The notes beneath the pieces were generated by a model. That model ran no database searches, was not told the DNA's origin, and was given only the letters and a program-made list of their open reading frames with translations. The translations under genes were made by a program, and so were the position numbers. A stretch of 64,000 nucleotides of DNA from Macrobrachium rosenbergii (lineage: Eukaryota; Arthropoda; Malacostraca; Decapoda; Palaemonidae): assembly GCF_040412425.1 (NCBI RefSeq), contig NC_089788.1:62404720-62468719 (forward strand). Reading direction: 5' to 3'. Below are positions 55,347 through 64,000 of this stretch, piece by piece (the first letter of the stretch is position 1; each line of letters starts with the position of its first letter).

Positions 55347-58300
55347 GATTCAACTTTTCCAAATTTACCACAATGCCTAACCTGTGGCAAAACTGAAGTA
55401 GTCGATTCCTATCTTGAATCAGCTTTTCCCTGGAACTTGCTAAGACCAGCTAGTCGTCGAGGTACCTTAAAAGTCTGATCCCCTGAGAATGAGCCCATGT
55501 CGGCACCAAAGTGAACACTCTTGTGAATACCTGCAAAGATGTTGTCAGGCCGAAGCAAAGCACCTTGAATTGAAACACCTTTTCCCCAAGACTGAAGCAA
55601 AGAAACTTCCGGGAGGAAGGATGGATTGGGATCTGGAAGTATACGTCCTTCAAGTATAGTAGTCAGCATACGTCGTTGTCCCTGACTTGCTAAGACTGTT
55701 CATGGAGTTTCCATTTTGAACTTCATCTTCCTGACGAACGGGTTCAATGTTGATAGATCTACGACTGTCCTCCAATCACCACTGGCCTTTGGGACCAGGA
55801 AGATTCGGTTGTGGAACCCTGGCAAAGGACCCTCTACTTACTCTACTGCTCCCTTCTCCTTGCAGTACTAGGTGTTTCTGAGATCCTGGATCATAAGAGA
55901 GGTGCAGGAGAGGGCAATCGGAAAGGGGAGTGAAGTCGAATGGTAGTAGACTGGCCATCCCCCCATCAGTGGCAACAAGTGGGGAGAGGCGCCCACTCTA
56001 TCATCTCGTACCTTTGCCTTTGCCCCTATTTCCCCTCCCTCTTGTAGCACGGCTCTAAAAGGGCCGTTGTAGCGTAGATTTCTTCGTTGAAGATGTCGAT
56101 TGAGGAGGTTTAGGCGCATGAGCAGGTCTCACTATCTTCTTCGGTGTAGATAGTTGTGTCTGTCTTCCAATATTAGGCAAAGTAGCAACAGATTTACTTA
56201 ATGCCTGCTGTACTAGCCTATCATTTGTATCAGACTGACGTCTATCAATGGCCACCTCCAGCATATTTTTTGGCAGCAGCAACTGAGACTCCAAATATCA
56301 CCATTCCTAGTGACAATAAGGAGTCCACATCCACTGACTGGGCTATCTTGGCTAACGCCACCTCCCTTCTCATCAAGAGAATTTTGGCCACTGCTGTCGA
56401 CAATAAATCTAACCAAGATGCTGTCTGGAAGATTGAAGATGATGCCAGCTCCAATGCAACTGCTGCTTGACACGTTAGGGAGGGACACTGTCCTAACCTG
56501 AACCAAAGTTAGGCCCAGCCATAAACGTATCATGTCCAAATTGATTTGTCTACTCAGAAGCGGAACAACAGGTGTTGTATAATATCTCCTTTGGCAAAGT
56601 ATAGGGGCTGGGAGAAACTTGAAAGAACTGTTCGATCATAACGAGTTATTCTGACCCAAGATCAACGAATTCACGTGATGAAGGACTGAATCCACATGAC
56701 TGGAGCACTGCAATTAAAAAATGATCGTGAAAGGAGTTTCAGTCCTCTGAGAAAGATTACTGAACTGATGAATCAGATCTATAACCTCTACCTAAGAAGA
56801 AAAGAAACTCCTGGCTATCCAAATCCTCCACCTCCTGTGGAATCTGACCATCTGAAGTGGAGGGAACAGGAAGATCCCAAAGATCTGCTCTGAAAACCGA
56901 AGAACCTTTCTCGCACAATGGATCCTCCCCCAGCTTGGTTGTGTCGCACCCACGGCCTGGGGAAGACGAACGACAGCCGTGGTCTCTGCTCCTCGATCCT
57001 CAACATGAACAACGTACATTCCGCCTACTTATGCTCCTTCGTTTGTGACTCACTGTAGAGGAACCACATACACCTCTGGGTAAATGAGACCTGGATTGAA
57101 GGCCCAATGGACGACTACCATCCTCTCATGGCCTAGAAACTGCACGGCTGTTCACATCTTCCTGGGCGTTATCAGAGAATCTGCAAAGCAAGATCTCGTG
57201 ATCGGAGTGTTGAATCCTTCCTCCAAACATTAATAGGTCAAACAGGAGACACAGGCACCACTACATGTTTCCTTTTAGAGAGAGGCCCTCGTGTATCTGA
57301 GTCTGCTGCATGAACGCTAGCACCCACATATGTCCACATGGTTCTTTAATGCGTCCCAACACTACCCATGGCCGAAGAGTCACAACCCACAGCCAAGGTG
57401 GAGGTGGTTCGTATATCCCCTACGATCGTAGCCTTCTGAGGATGAACGAACATGGGAGAGCCACAGTCATATACAGCTGACAACTTGAGAGCCACTGCCA
57501 ATTCTTGAACATGCCTCCTGACTGGGATGTGACTGTCCTGGCTTGAAGAAGAAGAAATGATCCTTCCTTTCTTGGCATTAAGATCAGACACGAAGTCCTT
57601 ATTCTCCAATGCTTGACTGGAGAACATACAGGGGACACCAACGACTGCAATGCTGGTGACAACAATGAAGAACAAAACAACGACAGAAGATTCATATCTC
57701 TTCTTCTTACAAGCATGATTACACTTCTCTTCAATCACCAAATCCAGTCTCTCCAACAATGCTTTGACTAGGAAATCCGAAGACAGAGCAGTTGACAACA
57801 TCATGGTAGCAGGCTGTGAAATCACTAAGGTGGGCAAAGTTGATGGTGACGTCACGGAGGGAACTAGCTGTGACATCACATAAGCAGACGAATCATGTGT
57901 GGTGGCTGTTGGTACCACTGTTGGCAGAACAAGGGGTGATCCATAATGATGCGCAGTTGGTACCATATGAGTCCTGCTAGATGTCGCAGCACTAGACCCC
58001 CATACAGTGGTGACCCGGGGGAGCCTAATGATGCCCAAACACTACTTGCCATCTTCTGCACATCAGAGTCTAGAAGAGGGACAAAGATGGCGATGGTCCC
58101 CACCCCCCTCCCTGAAGGGAAAGAAGAGGCATAATTAGACAAAAAATCTCCTAAAACCCCTCCCAATACTTCCCTTGACAAATCGTCGGAAGAACAGGAA
58201 GGGGTATGGGAAAAATCTAGTACAGAAGGCGAAGCAACTGGAACAGGCCTCTCAAAAGAAAAGGCAATCTCAAGAGGAGGCTGAAAAGATGAAGGAGACA

Positions 58301-58430
58301 GAACCAACCAACAAGGATGGAGTCTTCGTCTTCTTCTTGTGCTGACCCTTCTCGGAAAACCTCCACCACTGATCCACTGACCAAGAACGACATTCTGAAC
58401 AAGGATTAGTGACATTACATACATTTGCTC
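55347..58430 (-). pseudogene. DIRS-type gag and RT fragment (family C-like), truncated at a MITE
   Basis: Read downward: a gag-like region (58430-56000) has a 'SNYASSFPSGRG' segment, a Val/Thr-rich stretch (about 58038-57700) and 'SLGMVIFGVSVAAAKKYAGG' near 56260. RT motifs then appear: 'GFHNRIFLVPKASGDWRTVV' (about 55840-55781), 'DLSTLNPFVRKMKFKMETP', 'DVYFQIPIHPSSRKFLCFSL' (about 55648-55589), 'FQFKVLCFGLTTSLQVFTRV' and 'GIRLLRYLDD', with both catalytic aspartates. After it comes a stop, then 'LVLASSREKLIQDRNRLLQF' in frame. The sequence stops at 55347, where a MITE begins. RNase H and recombinase are absent. Confidence 0.7.
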
Positions 58431-58789
58431 CTCACCTACTGCACGTTGAATGAGGATCCATATTCATGGAGGCTAGGAAGTGTGAACGAGGGAAACCACC
58501 TAAACCAGGGCACAACCTCTGAGGTTTTCAGGATACAGAGCTGGAACTAGCTGAAGGGTTTTGGGCATCCATGATAATCACAACTCCTCCTCACAAGCAC
58601 ACAAAACCTTCGCACTGAAACACAAAAGAAAACATGGGGAAACAAAGAACCGGCTTTAGGGAGGAGAGAGAGAACAAGACGTCCTCACTCAAAGGTGGTA
58701 AGAAGAAAACTGAGTCGTCACGAGCCCCAGCTTGGGTCAGTGGCTGTCCCACCTAACTCGTGACAGAGGACAGATGCCACCAGTTTCTT

Positions 58790-60010
58790 GCATATACAGT
58801 TCTATTGAATTTTTTTACCGGTTCCAGCTGGCACTAGAAGATTTATCCTAATGTTAATACCCTAGGTTTGTTCCGTGTATGAACAATTTTATTTTAGGTT
58901 CCACCTCCTCAATATTATAATAATACTACTAAGCTGGAAGTAGCTATTAAAGAACTTCCAGAACAATTTTCACTGCAGGAGCCAAAACACTTCTGTGGAC
59001 CCTATGGGAAACACTGTGATTTTCTGGAGTGTTGCATGATTAAGGCTTGTAGGGAAGCACTGTTGGGCTTCAACATTTTGCTCCCCAATATAACCACCTT
59101 ATTACATTCTTCCTTCTGCCGGGACCTGTTTAAAGAATCTGTTGCCACACAACTCACTGAACGATTCTGACAAACAATACTCTTGAGTTCCCTCTTCCTC
59201 AGCCTAAGAAAGTTTGGTATGAATCAGAGCCATACTAGCCTCCATTCACTACTAAAGGATCCCTCCAACAACAGGAAAAAGGACAACAATAGCAGCAGCA
59301 CCCACTTTCAACGCAGACAAAGAGGCTCCTACCAGGGAAAAGGAAAATCAGTTCATGGACTGCATGTTAAAGGCAAGGGAAGAGGTGGAGCTAAATAGGA
59401 CTTGCATGGTTGAGGTTGTCAACTTCAGCATCACAGCAAGTGAAGTCCTCCCTTGGGGATACAGTATAAGTTTCAATACGCTAGGTTGGAGGTGGCTCAC
59501 CCTCCCCCCTCCTCTAAAGGAGCCTTTTCCAAAAAACTAGGCCCCTCAAAAAAGGGGGCTATAGTGAAAGATGTGTTTATTTGCCACCACTTCAGTGTCC
59601 CCAAGAGGGATTCCTCTGAACAAAGGGTGATCCTTGACCTGTCAAGCTTGAACACACACACTGTTTGTGTAAATTTTTATATACAGTACTGTGCCTATGG
59701 GAGCTCATGACAGAGGAATTTAACTGGTGGCCTACCTCGATGACTGAATAATCTGGGGGAACCACCAGAGAAGTGCTGATGTAACCTGAGAGTGGTAATC
59801 GACAGACTCCAGTCAAAATGTTTCTTAATAAATAGGAACAAGTCCTGCATTACATCCAGGAGACATTTTTTCTGAGGCTGGGACTTTGTTTGGATACTCT
59901 TCGGGGCCAGTTGTCTCTTCCCAACAGCACTCAAACCTCAAAGCAGAGTAATGAAGGACCTGATAAAGATTCCTTGCATAGCCCTGCTTTTCCAAAGGAC
60001 AGTTGGAATG
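58790..60010 (+). pseudogene. DIRS-type fragment, family D (gag end and RT)
   Basis: The left part (58810-58895) is the terminal repeat shared with 17075-16985. About 59180-59400 encodes a basic linker ending 'GLHVKGKGRGGAK'. RT begins near 59515: 'LGPSKKGAIVKDVF', 'HHFSVPKRDSSEQRVILDLS' (about 59590-59647) and 'SLNTHTVCVNFYIQ'. Near 59726 'VAYLDD' is readable before a stop, so the region between has been deleted. 'LFGYSSGPVVSSQQ'-like text follows to about 59940. The wording (VPKRDSSEQRVILDLS) differs from families A-C and resembles PAT/Ngaro-like members. Confidence 0.65.
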
Positions 60011-60218
60011 AAGTCTGGGCCTGTTACAGTTCGCATCTGTGATAGATCTATTTCTGAGATTGCAACTGAAGGATGTAAACAGTCTGGCTACTATTCACTG
60101 TCTGCATGCAGAGGAAACCATAAAACCAATCAAAATTTCATCCTAAGAGTTAAGCAACAAATGAACAAATTTTTAAACATTTTTAAACTTCATACAAGTT
60201 TTAAAAGTAACAAATTAA
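60011..60218. other. Short spacer between DIRS fragments
   Basis: Part of a 97-codon open frame (59951-60244) with no recognised domain. Confidence 0.4.
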
Positions 60219-60497
60219 AAAATGATATTTTTATGATAAAATAAAGTTTTGTACATACTTACCCGGCAGATATATACTTAGCTATAGTCTCCCGACGTTC
60301 CCAACAGAAATTCAAATTTCGCGGCACACGCGACAGGTAGGTCATGTGATCTACCATTTCCCGCCACCCCATTCCCGTTTTCTAATCAGATTTTCTCTTC
60401 CACCTGTCTCCTGAGGGGAGGCTGGGAGGGCCATTAATCGTATATATCTGCCGGGTAAGTATGTACAAAACTTTATTTTATCATAAAAATATCATTT
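60219..60497. repeat. Fold-back terminus of DIRS family B
   Basis: The arms (about 60219-60277 and 60432-60497) are complementary: 'GATATTTTTATGATAAAATA' with 'CATACTTACCCGGCAGATAT' on one side and their inverse on the other. The centre is about 155 bp. A further partial repeat of the arm follows at 60498-60540 ('CAACTTACCCATCAGATATA'). Confidence 0.88.
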
Positions 60498-60719
60498 TTG
60501 TACATGCAACTTACCCATCAGATATATACTTAGCTGATTGGCACCCTTGGAGGAGGGCAAGAGACAGCTAATAACTAAAAAACGGGAAACAACATATGTT
60601 GTAGGATATACAAAAAACCATGGTTCTTACCTGACTGGGCAGAAGACTTCATGGATACTGTCTATGAGTCTGCTTGCCTCAAGAGCTTCAGCGAGGATGT
60701 GACCTATGACTGACAGCCC

Positions 60720-60870
60720 TTCTGAATCGTGTCAATGGGGGATGACCCACTTACATGAAAGAACCTGTTATGGATCGTGTCAATGGGGGCTGACCCACTT
60801 ACATGACAGAGCCTTTACCTGAATCATATCAATGGGGCTATCCTCTTACATGACAGAGCTAGGTATTAAT
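60720..60870. repeat. ~55-bp minisatellite in the family B 3' UTR
   Basis: Three imperfect units with 'TCGTGTCAATGGGGG', 'TGACCCACTTACATGA' and 'AGAGC'. The third unit is more diverged. Confidence 0.8.
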
Positions 60871-60994
60871 AAAAAAACTACAAGGAGCTAAACAACCAAT
60901 CCCGACCACCTGACCAAGCCTAACCTTGTTAGTGATAAGAGATGAAAGGAGGCTTTACCCAACACTCTCTTCCAACCGACCATAAAAACACACA

Positions 60995-62110
60995 TCACCA
61001 CGCATTAAAAACAACTAACATAGCTAGACTATAAAGGATTTGATTCAGCTCCTTGACCCAGCACCGAATCCATGAATCGTGAGGCTCCGAGAGAAAGCAC
61101 TTCTCATAAGTAACATGCACATCTCTCAAATAATGAGAAGCGAACACCGAATTACATCTCCAGTAAGTAGAGTCCACAATAGACTGGAGAGACCAAGACT
61201 TGTGAAAAGCCAGAGAAGTGGCTATGGCTCTCACCTCATGTGCATTAACTCTCAGGAGCTTCAAGTGCTCGTCCTTGCAAGAAAGATGCGCCTCCTTGAT
61301 GACGTCTCTGATAAAGAATGCTTGTGCATTCTTAGAAATTAGAAATAGTTCTTGTAGGATCCTTTACTGAGCACCAAAGACTTTCAGTATTACCTCCGAG
61401 CTGTTTCTTTCTATCTAGATAAAATTTAAGGCTTCTCACTGGACAGAGAGTGCTCTCCAACTCTTGTCCTGTTAAAGTAGAAAGTCCTTTGACCTCAAAA
61501 CTCCTAGGCCATGGCTTGGAAGGGTTCTCATTCTTCGCTAGGAAGAGGGGCTTAAAGGAGCAAATCGCAGATTCCTTTTTAAATCTGACTGTACCTTCCA
61601 AAGCCTGTAATTCGCTTAATCTCTTCGCCGTAGCAAGAGCAAAAAGGAACAAAGACTTCCTAGTCAGATCCTGAACAGAAGCAGATCGGGGGCTCAAACT
61701 TCTCGGACATCAGGAATTTCAAAACCACGTCCAAATTCCAGCTGGGAGGTCTAGGGGACTTGTTTTTAGACGTTTCGAACGACCTGATAAGGTCGTGAAG
61801 GTCCTTATTCTCCGAGATGTTAAGATCTCTATGTCTAAAAACTGAAGAAAACATACTTCTGTATCCCTTAATGGTGGAAACCGCCAGATTACACTGTTCC
61901 CTTAAGTAAATAAGGAAATCCAATGATGTCCGTTACAGAGGTACTGGAAGAGGACACTTTCTGAGCCCTGCACCATCTTCTAAAACCCTCCCACTTCGAC
62001 TGGTAGAGGCGCAAGGTAGAAGATCTCCTGGCTCTGGCGATAGCCTTTGCAGCCTTGCGTGAAAAACCCTTCACTCTAACCAATCCTTCGATAGTCTGAA
62101 GGCAGTTAGG
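60995..62110 (-). pseudogene. DIRS family B tyrosine recombinase, frameshifted but with all catalytic residues
   Basis: Core-binding domain: 'IEGLVRVKGFSRKAAKAIAR' (about 62095-62040), 'LYQSKWEGFRRWCRAQKVSS', then a frameshift near 61915, 'DFLIYLREQCNLAVSTIKGY' and 'SWNLDVVLKFLMSEKFEPP'. After a second frameshift near 61690 the catalytic domain reads 'LFALATAKRLSELQALEG' (first Arg), 'CPVRSLKFYLDRKK', and, after another break near 61330, 'NAHEVRAIATSLAFHKSW' (HxxR) and 'FASHYLRDVHVTYEKC' (Tyr). This enzyme would join circular element DNA to the target. The N-terminal frame runs upstream in register far into the RNase H ORF. Confidence 0.85.
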
Positions 62111-63358
62111 TTGAGAGCAGGGAGATTCTTGTGGAATCTGTTGAAGTGGGGCTGTCTGAGAAGATCGCTCCTGACAGGGAGCGACCTGGGAAAATCCATC
62201 ATCCATTCCAGCACCTCTGTGAACCAGTCTTGAGATGGCCAAAAGGGGGCGATCAGGGTCAATTTGGTGCCTGTCGAGGCAGCGAATTTTCTTACTACTT
62301 CCCTCAGGATCTTGAAGGGGGGAAAAGCATACCCGTCCAGACCTTCCCAATTTAGGAGAAGGCCGTCTATCGCTACTGCTCTGGGGTCCGAGATAGGAGA
62401 GCACTAAGTCTCCAGTCTTGCGTTCCAATGAGTGGCGAAGAGGTCGATATTGGGTCTCCCCCAAAGGCTCCACAGCCTTTCGCAAACCTCTGGATGGAGG
62501 GTCCACTCCGTGGGAAGAACTTTGTTCTTCCTGCTTAGTAGGTCTGCTCTCACATTCCTTTCCCCCTGTACGAACCTGGTGAGGAGAATGATGTTCCTCT
62601 CCTCCGCCCACAGCAGCAGCCTCCTTGCTGTGTCGTAAAGGGAGAAGGAGTGTGTTCCTCCCTGCTTTCTGATATAAGCCAGGGCTGTGGTGTTGTCCGA
62701 ATTGACCAGCACTACCGACCCCCTGACTAGAGGTTCGAAGTGGACAAGTGCCAGATGGATAGCTGCGAGTTCCTTCTTGTTGATGTGCCAGGACATCTGT
62801 TCTCCTTCCCAGATGCCTGACACTTCTTCCGAGCCTAGTGTTGCTCCCCAACCCGACTCCGATGCGTCTGAAAACAACACTAGGCGAGGGCTCGGCGGTT
62901 GAAGAGGAATTCCTCGACCCAGCTTCTGGGGGTCCAACCACCAACGGAGATGTTGCTTTATCCGGCCCGAAACAAGGAAGGAATCTGTTAACTCTTGGGA
63001 CTTCCGATCCCAATTTTCGTTCAGGAAGAACTGAAGAGGTCTTAGGTGCAGCCTCCCTAGAGAAACGAACTGCTCCAGCGAGGAAATGGTCCCCAGCAGA
63101 CTCATCCACTCCCTCACGGAACAACTGTCCTTCTCTAAAAAGGCTGTCACCTTCTGCAGGCAGCGTTCCCTTCTTTCCAGGGAGGGAAACGCTTGAAAAC
63201 CCCGAGAATCCATCAGAATCCCCAGGTAGACAATTCTCTGCTGAGGAATCATCTGGGACTTCTCGAGGTTTACTAAAAGTCCTAGGGACTGGATCAGTTT
63301 TAAGGTGAGAGATAGGTCCTCCAAACAACGGTCTCTCGAATGGGCGCGAATCAGCCAA
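61889..63358 (-). other. 489-codon open frame overlapping RNase H, leading into the recombinase
   Basis: This frame is shifted relative to the RT-RNase H frame over 62404-63358 and continues without stop into the recombinase core-binding domain. Ser, Gly, Pro and Arg dominate its upstream part. Similar open frames precede the recombinase in copies 2 (14608-15219) and 3 (24674-25129). In DIRS elements the recombinase ORF is known to overlap the RT-RNase H ORF; how much of this frame is translated is unknown. Confidence 0.5.
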
Positions 63359-63850
63359 TCGTCGAGATACAAGGAGATCCTTACCCCTCTAAATGTAGCC
63401 AATGAGCCACATTTTTAGAATGCTCGTGAATACTTGGGGGCTGTCGAAGTCCGAAGCACAGAGCCCTGAACTGGAAGGTTCTTCCATTGACCATGAACCT
63501 GAGGTACTTCCTGGAGGAGGGATGGATGGGTGCGTGGAAGTAGGCATCCTGAAGGTCGAGGGACACCATCAATCTCCTGGACGAAGAGACGACAGAACAG
63601 AGGATGTCGTCTCCATCGAGAACTTCTTCTTGATGACAAAAACGTTCTGGGCGCTTACGTCCAGCACCGGTCTCCAACCCCCCGAAGTTTTCGGCACCAG
63701 AAAAAGCCCATTGTAAAACCCTGGGGAATGAAGATCTTGAACCGGTTCTATGGCTGCTTTTGCCAGCATTTGATCGACAGCTAGCAGAAGGGCTCGTCTT
63801 CGAACAGAGTCCTTGTATCTTGCCGATAACTCCCTTGGAGTTGTTGTCAA
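62404..63850 (-). pseudogene. DIRS family B reverse transcriptase-RNase H, two frameshifts
   Basis: RT: 'GFYNGLFLVPKTSGGWRPVL' (about 63750-63690), 'KFSMETTSSVLSS', frameshift near 63590, 'MVSLDLQDAYFHAPIHPSSR' (first Asp, about 63570-63510), 'RTFQFRALCFGL', frameshift near 63405, 'RISLYLDDWLI' (YLDD at about 63369-63358). A connection domain with 'REWMSLLGTISSLEQFVSLG' follows. RNase H: 'LFSDASESGWGATL' (Asp), 'NKKELAAIHLAL' (Glu), 'VNSDNTTALAYIRKQGGTHS' (Asp) and 'NVRADLLSR' (Asp), all intact within 333 uninterrupted codons (63402-62404). The frame ends with 'PNIDLFATHWNARLET', a motif also present in the other families. Confidence 0.9.
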
Positions 63851-64000
63851 GGGAGGTTTTTCCCTGAAGGGGATGAGGTATCCTTTCCTCAGAATGGAGA
63901 GGGACCAGTCGTCCGGCCCCTCTGTGCCCAGACCTCGGCGAAGTTCAGTAGTCTGGCACCCACTGGCGTCTGGAGCATTTGATTCTCACTTGGACTTCCT

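Larger units (their letters stand above)
60219..64000 (-). mobile_element. DIRS retrotransposon, family B, best preserved copy (5' part outside window)
   Basis: Read downward from the window end: RT-RNase H (63850-62404), tyrosine recombinase (about 62110-60995) in a different frame, a 3' UTR with a minisatellite, and a fold-back terminus (60497-60219). All key residues of RNase H and the recombinase are visible. At least four single frameshifts are present. GC content and codon use are higher than in the surroundings, and the sequence looks younger than family A. Confidence 0.9.

Noticed and set aside
60720..60870. Spaced repeats as a CRISPR-like array
   Set aside because: The units are whole imperfect tandem copies, not identical repeats separated by unique spacers.
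1..64000. tRNA, rRNA or other structural RNA genes
   Set aside because: None could be recognised by eye; a covariance-model scan would be needed to exclude short ones.
1..64000. Integrated virus sequence
   Set aside because: All replication-type domains seen belong to DIRS, LINE or LTR retrotransposons; no capsid, envelope or viral polymerase gene was recognised.

Overview
This is eukaryotic nuclear DNA, almost certainly from an arthropod. The transposon mix (many DIRS-type tyrosine-recombinase retrotransposons, RNase H-bearing LINEs, piggyBac- and pogo-type DNA elements, AT-rich spacers) fits a decapod crustacean best. There are no operons, ribosome-binding sites or other prokaryotic features. 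Only two host genes can be supported; the rest is mostly a layered record of transposon insertions.

Host genes. (1) A complete intronless reading frame of 221 codons at 6659-7324 (+). It follows a good splice acceptor, has an adenine at -3 of the ATG, and is followed by a polyadenylation signal; its function is not recognised. (2) The last two coding exons of the DNA polymerase zeta catalytic subunit (REV3L) on the minus strand, at 51268-51559 and 37429-37581. They encode the C-terminal CysA (zinc) and CysB (iron-sulfur) motifs and are separated by a 13.7-kb intron full of transposon debris.

Layout. 1-5834: 3' part of DIRS family A copy 1, with a pogo-type MITE in its recombinase. 5835-9040: the 221-codon gene and flanks. 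9041-16804: family A copy 2, with four later events (a 1.1-kb insert and a MITE in gag, a 27-bp minisatellite in gag, a second DIRS end in the recombinase). 16805-28025: a duplicated composite (LINE tail plus RNase H piece of another DIRS family). One unit is interrupted by a 2.5-kb LTR retrotransposon lacking RT and integrase, the other by family A copy 3 (21426-27561), which itself carries a probable solo LTR. 28026-35106: an RNase H-containing LINE whose 3' UTR holds a 1.86-kb TTAA-bounded element with internal ~390-bp tandem repeats. 35107-51559: the REV3L 3' end and last intron (LINE fragments, two SINE-like copies, a piggyBac pseudogene, MITEs, fold-backs, a decayed DIRS family C copy). 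51560-60010: further family C and family D DIRS remnants and a MITE. 60219-64000: a minus-strand DIRS family B copy that is the best preserved, with all RNase H catalytic residues and the R/HxxR/Y recombinase residues still readable despite frameshifts.

How the parts relate. The DIRS copies share gag, then RT-RNase H, then a tyrosine recombinase in a different overlapping frame, between inverted ends with an internal complementary region. That arrangement is the circle-mediated replication design of DIRS elements. Copy 3 can be compared with its own unoccupied target in the same window, which fixes its boundaries to within a few bases. All transposon genes here appear broken; none looks able to encode a full-length product.
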